From Limnoperna fortunei (lineage: Eukaryota > Mollusca > Bivalvia > Mytilida > Modiolidae): DNA of 64,000 bases. The notes below the pieces were generated by a model, which made no database searches, had not been told where the DNA came from, and saw nothing but the letters and a program-made list of their open reading frames with translations. Location: NCBI GenBank assembly GCA_944474755.1, contig OX104115.1:74748993-74812992 (forward strand), in the 5' to 3' direction. How positions within the stretch are numbered: position 1 is the first letter of the stretch; every line of letters starts with the position of its first letter. Shown here piece by piece: positions 24,445-34,023 of this stretch. The position numbers and the translations under genes are program-made.

Positions 24445-27400
24445 GTAAGTATTACGCACGTCATCTTGTATCATAATTAAATATTTGTCATCACGTTGGT
24501 GACCAGGGAAATTATTCATGTGAAATCGAGTCTAAAAACATGTATACAAAGCATAATGTTAATCTTAAAGTTATAAGTACGAATTAAGTACCACTATTTA
24601 AAAAATGCATGTCATTATTTTTTTTATATATTATACATGTACTCAATATAATTTTCTCGCGCCCTAACTTTCCATTACAATCATATCAATCTCATTTTAT
24701 ATAAGCAAGGGCGCCGAGTGGCTAAGGCAATTAGTTATCTACTATTATCGATCACCGGATTATTAACACTGTTAATAAGGGTATGATTGACTCTAATCTT
24801 CATTTATTATCTCAGGATTGCCTGTTTGCCTGCTTTCAAAATAACGATGGCTTCCTCTGAAAATAAAAATTATCTTTGATATATCTGAAAAAGTCACAAA
24901 AGCACTTATTCCAATACAGTCTTAGAACTGTGCGTCGGGGAATATTATATAAATATTACATGTCTGACAGGGTGACAGTAAAATTGTCAACTTGATGAAA
25001 TACTGTCAACCGAGGCGAAAGCCGAGGTTGACAGTATTTTCGAAAGTTGACAATTTTAATGTCACCCTGTCAGACATGTAACATTTATTTTATTATACCG
25101 AAAAACTATTCAAACCATGAACAATTTTATTCAATAATGGTATTTAATTGATGTAATAGTGGTAATGAAACTGCAATTTAACAATAAAAGTAAACTAGTA
25201 GTATCCAGAATCTTTAAATCTGCCTTGTTTGTGGTAGAAAAACGTTTGTTGTTTGACATTATTGTCGTCTGTTTACAACGTAAATGTAAAAATAGATATT
25301 GCGCATGCGCGAATGGTACAGTATAATTTTCGAACATTCCGTACCTATAGTAGCGGGTGACAGTATTTTGCCGACAGTAAATATTTTTGACAGTACTTAT
25401 ATGTCACGATGGCCTATGGAAGATTAACATGGTAAATGAAATTGAGGTATAATAACATTTAATGGTACATTTCATTGCTCGTATGTCGCAAACCCTTGCC
25501 TTTACTTACTTGTTGATGAGATAATTGCTTGTGTTAATACTAAGTTGAGATATACTTTTATGAATATTGAAATTAGATTTTGCTATGAATACAACTTTTC
25601 AGTGCCGCTTGTTCGTATATTTCAAAAAATATTTATATGAATTGTACGCGTTTGTATAGTTGAGCGGCATTTTTATTCAATGGAATCGCAAAGTGACGAT
25701 ACTGTGATGATTATCAGTGTTTGAAACCCAGAGCTATCCAGTGCGTCCCCCAAGAGGAGAATTGCGATGGCTCTCTAGTAGGTAGTTGTCAAGTTTGAAT
25801 ACGGAAACCCTGTCCGCGAACAATGAAATTTGTATTATTAGTCAATAATGAACAGCGCGATACCTAATTTCAGCCGGTTGAGATATCCCATGTGAGATAA
25901 GAATTTCACGCTCCCTTTCACGTAAAAATGTATTGTGATGTCAACTGTGGGTTCAGCATACAATGTGTGCTTTAGTTGTGTTTGTTTATTCTGCCTCTTT
26001 ATATATTTACATGAAAAACAATTCTTAGCTTCCACAACCAAATTTATGACACAATATGATGGCAGTACACATCAAAACAAACACGTTTACGCAAAAATGT
26101 ACAATTGATAATACTTTAAGGGAAGATAATTCTATTTGTCGACATCTTCTAATAGAACAGTACCGGATATTTTTTTAACGAAGTAGTGAATAATAGAATC
26201 AAACACCGGTGAAAATCTCAAGACCGGGAATCTCAGATTTCTTTAGGTCTCTGATTCGGCAGAGCTTCTTTTGAGAACAGAAATCTTTTCACTTGGGTCT
26301 CTGAGATTTTCCTTATGTGCCCTTCTAGGGGTGTTAGATCCTTTATATCTCGTTTCTCCATCCCTTTTACTCGTTGATTTCGTGTTATTAAAACTTGTTC
26401 TTGTCCTTAATATAGCCAAAATTTAATTGCACGTTAATCCAGGAGTCAATCAATCAATATAAATTTTAAATTTCATATTTCAGGTGACCTCTGCAGGGAT
26501 CATTTGGAATGTTCAAATGTTGGATTTAATAGTTCAAAATGTGACCAGTTTGGAACCAGATTACAGAATAGAACCAGTAAGACATACATCCACAATTATT
26601 GAAATAATATTTTATATTTTCTATATTATTTTAGCAGCATCTGTGCTAGAGTCATATATAGTCAATCAAACAATGAACCTACAGCAAATGTGTATTTCAG
26701 ATTTAGCGATATTACGTTAATATATAACTGAAGAAAGTACAATGACTGAACGATGGTCGAAATACACTGGAATTTCATTTTATGAATCAAGAATTTATAA
26801 TCGAAACCATATTAGAAAAATGTGCGTGTCCTTGGATTTGTTTATATTTGCACATTGCTGAATCTTCCGTTGCATTCGTTGAACGAACGGAAACAATTAT
26901 TTCAAATTTACTCTACACATTACACAAGTGATACATGTATGTTGTTACTATTTAATGTTTTTTATAAACACATCTTATATTGATTTGTATTTAGCTTTTA
27001 GTTATGAAGATAATACAACACAAAATGAATCAATCAGAAAAAGTAAGACATTAATAAATCCATGATTTTTCTTTAATGTCTACCTTTTTAATTATTATCA
27101 ATGTTTTCAGGGTACAGGTCTTCGGTTGATTCTTCTCTGTTTTTGCTATATGTACATATATTTCTAACATTTATAGATGCGAGGGGCGTTTTTAAAGGTT
27201 TTTAGACCGTAAATCTAACATTGATGTGTATATTGTTCCCAGTCATTCGAAAATCGCTTCCAAAGAATAACATTAAAGACTAAATGTAATGTATGATTTT
27301 AAATGATGCATCATGCGCAGATAATTTAAATACAGCAGAAATATCCGAACAAAACAGGAAAATCTGTTTCACGTTTTTCGTCGAGTACAATACTTTCTCG

Positions 27401-30264
27401 TGCTAAGAGCGCATGCTATCTAAAGTTGACATCTAAAAATGAAGTTATAAGAAAATTTTAACACAGAAATACAAGAAAATGTTGTCCTCGTAATGTAAGG
27501 ACTCTTATATCTAACTTGTATCTACGTGCATGCGCCAATTATTCCTTGCAGAAAATCGTTGTTCTCTATTGTTGATAACGATATTTTAATATTTTATATT
27601 TTCTATATTATTATTTTAGCAGCATCTGTGCCAGAGCCATATATAGTTATATATATTGTCAGTTGTGGAATATGCAGTTTCATTTTATTAGCTTTAGCAA
27701 GATTGCTATCGTTTATCCGAGGTAATACTTATTAATGTTTTTATATTAAGTCGGCGATTAATAGCTATTTATTCTTACCCATAGACCTTAAAACAAGACT
27801 ATAGCAATGTATAAGGGCTTTTAACAAATTCAATACATAACATTTTCAGACCGACTTAAACGGCTTTCAGTTTGTGAATTGTTGGAACTACCAGAAATGG
27901 AGAGGTTACGTTGATCCGCTCTAAAATGGAGACAATTGATATAATTAAAAATGGTTTTATTGATCGTAATATGTCGTGGTCTTTAATCCACGTTATAACA
28001 CGAATTATTTCCGGAAATAATTTATAGTTAAATTGTACGTCGATTTTTTGTTCGTTTTCGTCCTGAATATGGCCGACATTTTGCTCACAATGGTAGTAGT
28101 GGTGTTTAGAATTTTCTCTTATATATTCGGTTGTCTTCGGATTGTACGTACAGTGCAGACTTCACCAAAGCGAGTACATGGAAATCAGCCACTTTTTGAC
28201 AAAACTTAATATTTAAACTTCTGTACCAAAATTTATAGAGGAAAAGAATAAACGGGTATTGTGTTTACAAAAAATAAAGATTTATGCTAATAGAGATGGC
28301 AGAAAGACACCGTGCAACACTTTTTTAGATGTCACTGGATACCATTCAGTTTATGATTTTTCAATATTTTAAGTACGTCAGGATGTTTTTAATCGACAGT
28401 CTGTCGAGCAAAAGCAAAAAAAAAAATGTTTGATGTTGACGACGAAGCACATAATGCTGTAGTTTGAATGCCTCTGCTCGTGGACTAACAGTCCCAGAGT
28501 GTATCACGAGCCTTGTAGTCACACTTCGGTGATTGTTTTAGTGATATAATCATTGTCTTGATTTACTGCCCCGAAATTTGGAAAATAATTTAAATTTTAG
28601 TCGTTTATGGTTTTAACCGAATTAGGCAATTTGTTTTGGAATTTTGATGGTCAAAGCTCTATAAAAACCTTAATCCTTTGAATATTTTCTGGTTAAAAAG
28701 CTACTGATGAGTCTTGAGTAGACAAAACGCGCTTTTCTGGTTACATGTTGCAATTAAAAAGTGGCTTACAGCATCCTAATTAAATAGCCTCTATTTCTGT
28801 TTTTGCATTTCAATTCAATTTTGTGAAGGCATATTGAGTAATTATAGATATGATAAAACAAACAAATACTATATAAATGCACAACAACCTGCTTAAAATC
28901 TCGAAAATCACCAAACAAAAATAAAACTTAATTAAATTTCGAGTATGAAGCAGTAAACCGCAATCCAGATACAGAAAGATCTCCGTTGAACATAAAAAAA
29001 TACAATATATCAACATCAAATTATATGCACTTCGTATACAGAATACTGAACAACAAAAAATGATGAATGGCTTCCAACATAATAAAGCTGTAATAGCGTT
29101 TAATGTTAAAAGTACATCTTATGGTATTGAATGTTTAAAAAAAAACATTACAACCTAAGACAGTCATTGCTAGCCGTACTCGATGTTACAGACTCGTAAC
29201 ACAGCAGTACAATAGTTATTCTTCTTACTCCACAGGGAAGACGGTTATGATAACAAGTGAAAACAACAGACAGTCATCCAATATATATGATGAAATTGAT
29301 CCATCCAATGAGCAGCAAGAAGGGGTATGTTTATTATAATCGGAGGCGTGTCGACACTACAGTTGCATGATCCAGTCTTTTTGGGACTTTACCTTTAATT
29401 GTTAAATATTGTAATTTTCCTGGCGACGTGATTACAAAGGATTCACTTGATTACTCTCCAAATAAAAATGTGTACGCTCTGAAAAGCTCAACAACATGGA
29501 CAAGTATCAAACAAAGTTAATACACAATTTTCCTTTCACCCAACGATGTATCCAGTAAGTATAAATATGTATTACCTCACTGCTGGTTTACTTGTTCCTT
29601 ACTTTGCTATCTAATATTTTTATGCAGTCATACTTAATTGTCAACACAATATGATTATATTTTACTACCGATTAAAAGCAAAAACGGATGTGGCAAACCT
29701 ACAATATTTGTTTTTATAATCAATATAATTTTGATTGTAAACCTGTCGACATTGTCAGCAATACCGACAAAATCAAAATTATTCAAACTCACATATGATC
29801 ATTAATTTTATTTTATGTTATTTAAGGATTAACTACAAAAAATATTTTCTCCATCGAGGGATAACAAAATTTTGTTATCCGTCAATGGAGAAAATATTTT
29901 TTGTAGTTAATACTTATAAATAAATTCAAACAATAGAATAAGCTCAACAATTTTATTTTGGTAACTGTACATTTTTGAAAAAAGAGATCAATACAAAAAC
30001 TGTTAGTTTCCCGCGGAGTATTATTTGACGTCAAATGGCGCGTGCCTCCATGACGATCAAATTTGTTTTCCATCCTCTGATAGAAAACATTTTCTAGCCA
30101 ATCAAAAGTCAATATTCTTGCAAAATGTATTTATATGGTAATGTTATATGCATGATCAAGAAATCCGTATTTTGATATAAAGCTATGAAATAGCTCCCTA
30201 AATATGATTCAATTAAGAATTTTTCTCTCTATTTATTTTTCAGACTATTGTATCCGTTCTTTGA
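24097..30264 (+). CDS. Receptor A: single-Ig-domain transmembrane receptor, short YDEI tail (6 exons visible)
   Basis: Exons 24097-24444, 26484-26576, 26995-27042, 27620-27721, 29236-29324 and 30244-30264 all have GT/AG borders. Their phases run 1,1,1,1,0 without a break. From ATG 24099 they give 232 residues: signal peptide 1-15, a V-like Ig domain (C31, W42, DEGDYSC ending in C97), a three-Cys module (C119, C125, C135), an Asn/Thr stalk 147-162, a membrane helix about 170-195 with R190, and a tail with IYDEI (Y214). I infer a cell-surface, probably immune, receptor; no ligand is known. The convergent paralogue B lies at 33242-37929. B has an extra 5' exon; A's equivalent was not found, so A may start upstream. 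Introns contain hairpins, a SINE and exon relics. The gene structure is read by eye and needs transcript support. Confidence 0.75.
24489..24592 (+). pseudogene. Partial tandem duplicate of the Ig exon 3' end
   Basis: Repeats the last ~90 bp of the Ig exon (from VGD(Q)GNYSCEI to LKVI) within the next intron. The donor has decayed (GTACGA in place of GTAAGT) and there is no acceptor or N-terminal part. Receptor B lacks it. Confidence 0.85.
24705..24905 (+). mobile_element. Degraded SINE in receptor A intron
   Basis: A box GCGCCGAGTGGCTAAGGC, then CTACTATTATCGATCAC, TGACTCTAATCTTCA and AATAAAAATTATC match the full copy at 8207 in order, with heavy divergence. Confidence 0.7.
24956..25082. repeat. 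Long near-perfect hairpin (fold-back MITE)
   Basis: Two arms of about 57 bp differing at roughly five positions, starting TTACATGTCTGACAGGGTGA. They meet at the centre CCGAGGCGAAAGCCGAGG. It lies in the first visible intron of receptor A. Confidence 0.9.
26484..26576 (+). CDS. Receptor A exon: three-cysteine module
   Basis: Between TTTCAG and GTAAGA; 93 nt, phase 1 to 1. It encodes DLCRDHLECSNVGFNSSKC followed by F-x-TR. The spacing C-x5-C-x9-C and the residues E-C, GF and F-x-TR are shared with the receptor B exon at 34700-34804. Confidence 0.85.
26600..26715 (+). pseudogene. Relic duplicate of the transmembrane exon start
   Basis: Repeats the polypyrimidine tract, acceptor and first ~25 bases of exon 27620 (CAGCATCTGTG, then TATATAGT), then diverges, encoding no membrane helix. 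It could be an alternative short exon giving a secreted form, but a decayed duplicate is simpler. Confidence 0.6.
26995..27042 (+). CDS. Receptor A exon: stalk
   Basis: Between TGTATTTAG and GTAAGA; 48 nt, phase 1 to 1. It encodes FSYEDNTTQNESIRK, with potential N-glycosylation at NTT and NES. It corresponds in position and composition to the 42-nt stalk exon of receptor B. Confidence 0.7.
27620..27721 (+). CDS. Receptor A exon: transmembrane segment
   Basis: Between TTATTTTAG and GTAATA; 102 nt, phase 1 to 1. The hydrophobic segment starts YIVIYIVSCGICSFILLALA and is followed by an arginine (R190), then LLSFIRG. Confidence 0.85.
28702..28742 (+). ncRNA. Hammerhead-ribozyme-like relic
   Basis: CTGATGA at 28704-28710, stem II GTCT/AGAC with loop TGAGT, then AAAACGCGC and TTTTCTGG. 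The invariant GAAA reads AAAA here, so self-cleavage is unlikely. It lies in a receptor A intron. Confidence 0.55.
29236..29324 (+). CDS. Receptor A exon: cytoplasmic tail with IYDEI
   Basis: Between CTCCACAG and GTATGT; 89 nt, phase 1 to 0. The tail has SSNIYDEIDPSNEQQEG. YDEI resembles the pYEEI class of SH2-binding sites; receptor B has IYQEI in the equivalent juxtamembrane position. Confidence 0.75.
29828..29911. repeat. Long hairpin (fold-back MITE)
   Basis: An 84-bp palindrome starting ATTAACTACAAAAAATATTT with an inner palindrome GGATAACAAAATTTTGTTAT. The arms differ only near the CGAG/GTCA positions. It lies in the last intron of receptor A. Confidence 0.9.
30244..30264 (+). CDS. Receptor A last coding exon (end of tail)
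   Basis: After a strong acceptor (TTATTTTTCAG) the frame adds TIVSVL and stops at TGA 30262-30264. Being so short, it rests on the splice site and phase alone. Confidence 0.5.
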   Translation, partial: TIVSVL

Positions 30265-30546
30265 CAGGAAATATCTAAAGCAACAGAGCTATAAAGTAGT
30301 GGATAATGCGATACACGAAAATTATATATAGTTTCCATTTGAATGTATTTTCCTTTACTTATGGACCATTTTCTTAATTCACAAGCAAAACTACAACATT
30401 TATGTAAAACAACGACCAATGAGAACTAGAACGAATAATGTTGTGAATATAAGATAAACGTGACATTTGTGAATGAAAGTGTTTGTAATTCATGAAAGAG
30501 TTTTTGTTTAATAATAGTACTTTTATGCAAAAACAAGAATCGAAGA

Positions 30547-31030
30547 CACCGCCTAGTATTCATGAAACAAGGAGAAATACACCATGGTTAAACAAAAGAG
30601 GAGACAGCAACAAAACAAACAGGCAAACAACATAAAAACACAAAACCAAGCACCGAATGTCGCGAACCCTCTTAAAAGAGCTGATCACTCCAAATGTTCC
30701 GGGACGGTAAAAAAACTCGTAAAATCCGTCGTATCAGTTAAGTTTCAATCCGGGTAATTAGTCATATTTGGGGGTGATCCTAATCCATTATAATTAAGAA
30801 GGAGGAAAAGTGGTTATAACGTACGAAACAAATCAATGGGCATTTGTGATACAGATATTTAGAAACGGTTAACTAAGGCGACCGTCAAATTTGTCTAAGT
30901 CGACTCCAATCTTGCCACTATGAACCCTGGTTCAGTAGCTTTTCTGTTAGCGGACACCATCTATCAAGAATATCTGAATAGGACATAGAGGCCCTTGTAT
31001 ACTCCATATGCAATGTGCTGCTGGAATGTT
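30547..31030 (+). repeat. Interspersed repeat in the intergenic region
   Basis: Phrases such as GAGCTGATCACTCCAAATG and TGCTGCTGGAATGTTGCC resemble a repeat I remember from mussel sequences. It has no reading frame here. The identification is from memory only. Confidence 0.4.
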
Positions 31031-31194
31031 GCCACACAAAAAATAAAACAAAAATGGCAATGTCGTCACTTACCATCCAATTTAATGATATTTAAATCTT
31101 TCACTTGCTCCCCCATGTTGTTATTGCTCGCTGTGGGAGGAAGGACAAGATTTAATTTTAAATAGATTGCTTACCATCCTGATTTGAAACATAT

Positions 31195-31810
31195 ATTCGA
31201 ACTTCAGTAGCTCGAACTCGGATCACTCGGACACTGGGAATTTCTCGAACTCCGTTAAAAATACGGAACTTTTCCCCTATTTAATCAATATTAAAATGTC
31301 TTCGATTTCTCGAAAACAAGAACTAAATTAGCAGTCCCAATAGTAAAAATCCATTGAAAAAACCATGAACTCAAATTATTTACGGCTTGGATGATTTTAA
31401 TTAGTCATAAAAGTTGTAAGGATGAAGCTATACCTGTAAAATTTCAAGCTTGATTTTCAATGATATAAGCCTTTATAATTAAATTAACTGTCATCATTTT
31501 GTATTTACGTACGCCTTTGTCGGCAAATTTATTGAAATAGGTCTATGCGCCAATAATTTTTTTTATCCGAATACTTAGTGCACAACATTAAAACAAATAA
31601 CATTCAACATTTTTATTTTAACAAAAACATACGAACGTTTGTAAAAACAAGATTTATATATGAAATGCAAAGAAGAAACTCAATTTTATTAATCCAAAGT
31701 TACAACAAATAAATTGAAACAGAAAAACCTATTTCCATTCCGGTTCGCCCACGAACCATTTCCGGATATCCCAAACCCTGGTATCTCGAACGAGCCATCG
31801 AATTTTGATT
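31195..31810. mobile_element. Possible pogo/Tigger-like MITE
   Basis: The left end (TTCAGTAGCTCGAACTCGG) and the complement of the right end (TTCGATGGCTCGTTCGAGAT) form a degenerate inverted repeat of the TCTCGAA type seen in pogo-like elements. No target site was settled. Confidence 0.35.
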
Positions 31811-31894
31811 GTATTTCAAATGTACAAAGATTCTGAAACATGATTGAAAACTATCCACTTCTAAAAAACCTTTCTTACAACCACTTTAATTTCT

Positions 31895-31985
31895 ATGAAG
31901 TAGTGTTATTATAATTAGTTACATTAGACAAATATATTTTTATTGCACATGTATCATTATGCATGATCCAATTATTTAATCTAAT
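31895..31985 (+). repeat. Relic of the Penelope-like element 3' tail
   Basis: Matches, with gaps, the sequence after the Penelope coding region at 43110-43205 (TAGTGTT(A/G)TTATAATTA, TTAGACAA, TGTATCA, TGATCCA). Confidence 0.5.
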
Positions 31986-32034
31986 AATGACGGAATGCTT
32001 ACTTTACAGCTCATGTTGCTATAATTTAAGGTAG

Positions 32035-32350
32035 AACGGTAGCAATTTTTAATAGGCAAAATTTCTACCAATTCTGTGATTCGCATACCTTTCTACCGTT
32101 GATCAGCATTTACCTAGGTTAAGAAATTAATAAACCTAATTTAACATAAAATATGTGCCAAATATAACCAAATATTTCTAGTGTTTACTTTCAATTTCTA
32201 ATGCAGTGAATGTAAAAATATTAAACTGTTAAAATATTTACCAAAATTTCATCAATTTTACCACATTTAAAAGGTTAGTTCATGCTCATAGAAAAAAATT
32301 TACACATGTTACAACCACTCACCCGACCTGAACACAAAATAGGAGCTTAC
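32035..32350 (-). repeat. Third, inverted copy of the duplicated block
   Basis: Its reverse complement matches 21850-22200 with about 20-25% divergence, including TATTTTTACATTCACTGCAT and GGTAAATGCTGATCAA. It also lacks the MITE present in copy 1. Confidence 0.75.
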
Positions 32351-32816
32351 TTTTATACCATAAGGTAAGTCGTTAGTATTCCATGGAAATTCAAGGCATT
32401 TTACAGTCTTTTTATTCTTTTTTTTAGATAGATTTAGTAAATGTAGCCATAAGGTAAATTACATTTGCCTTGCTAAAAATAGGCTCTGACACCTGATACT
32501 TCTTAATACTGACAAACAAAGGCGATTATAATGTAATTGATTGCTTAATAACCAGAACTGTTACAATAAATAGTTTCAAATAATACAGCATAAAATTGTC
32601 GACAAAAGATGTTTAGTTAGTTTAAAATTGAGGAATTAAATATTGTTTCTAGGTCATTTAACTTTATTCAGGAAATACATTATAAGGAAATTTATCTATA
32701 TTTTATGGCAAAATACATTGATAGTATAATCAATACTTAAATAGCAATATTAGTAATTATAGATAATACAGCTATTGTAGGACACAGTGTTTTTCATAAA
32801 TAAAATGTCACCAAAG

Positions 32817-32851
32817 AATTCGTCCACCAGACGCGTGTTTGTTAAGGGTTT
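32817..32851 (-). ncRNA. Hammerhead-like relic, 3' half only
   Basis: The reverse complement reads AACAAACACGCGTCTGGTGG, matching the 3' half of the repeat family seen at 16771, 28702 and 59380. Confidence 0.35.
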
Positions 32852-33241
32852 GATTATAAATAATAAAAAAATGGAAATAAATGCAAATATAAATAAATAA
32901 GCAGTCGTTTATTAGTACTATATATATATCAATTAACTTGAATTTTTACTGATCAGTGTTCAAATGTAAAGGTATCTCATTGTTTTGTGTGTGTGTAGTC
33001 AATCTCTTAATTATATCAAAAATAGAGCTTAGTCCCGAAATGCTGCTATATAAGAAATTAAAATGAAATCTTATTCTATTACATGAATTGCATAGAAACA
33101 AAAATCTAATATAAAGCGGATATTCTCTTTTGTTGTAAAGCTTGTTTCGTTTAATTAGCCAAATCAATCTATTCATTTAGCATTCGATACGGCTCAGAAT
33201 TAATTAATCGCTAACCACTTTTAAGATATAGAAAGCTGCGA

Positions 33242-34023
33242 TTAGTCCAGTGAAATATTGTCATCGATGTGTTTTTCTTGAACCACCCTGTTTCCCAAAA
33301 AGTTCCAAAAATGTTCCAATGATTTATTTATTTCCTCTCTTGATGTGATGTCGCTCTCTGAGAGCGAATATGGAACTAAGCACCTGTTCAAATTGCATGG
33401 TTCAGAATTAAACATGAATTTCGACCCGTCCAAATAATGAATTGATTGATCAGGACATCGATTGTCGCTTTGTCCATATCGTAATTGTCTGTTAGTGTGT
33501 TCAGTTCTATTTTTTCCTATTGAGTATTTGTTTGGAATATGTACGACTGAAAAAGAATTATATTTTGTATTATCTAATTGGTGGTTCTGAAAACGTAAAC
33601 TATATGAATAGCGGTCAACTGCTTCACTATTATCCGAATCAGATTTCATGAACGTTTGATTCTCAATAACTCTAATTGGTCTGTGTACACTAACAGTGGT
33701 AAGATGTTCATATTTGTGATTATCATGCTGACGGTTCTGTAAAAGTACATTATATGGATGTAGATAGTCTTCTTCATTATTCTCCGACCCATAATCTTGT
33801 ATATTCATGAATGTTTGATTAACCTTATTACTAACAATTTCCATTTCGTTGATTTCTTGATATATATGGACATCTTCCGGATTAGTTCCCGTAGTTTGAT
33901 TTTCGATATTACAACTGACTGTCTTGGAGCGGCGTCTTAACATCAAAACTGCGCATAATGCCATAATAAATATAACAAACGACGTTAAAACTGATATTAT
34001 AGCAATATACCAAACGGAAAAAG
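33242..34023 (-). CDS. Receptor B last exon: transmembrane helix and cytoplasmic tail
   Basis: The acceptor TCTTTTACAG precedes; the frame stays open for 782 nt to TAA at 33242-33244. The membrane helix is followed by a basic stop-transfer RRRSK. The tail contains two related units, each beginning NQTFM, with YNVLLQNRQHDNHKYEHL in the first and YSLRFQNHQLDNTKYNSF in the second. The remainder is Ser/Asn-rich without a recognised domain. Confidence 0.88.

Noticed and set aside
33242..34023. ITIM motifs in receptor B
   Set aside because: The -2 position is H, K or R at the relevant tyrosines, so none fits the strict (S/I/V/L)xYxx(I/V/L) rule; only the ITAM-like pair was kept.
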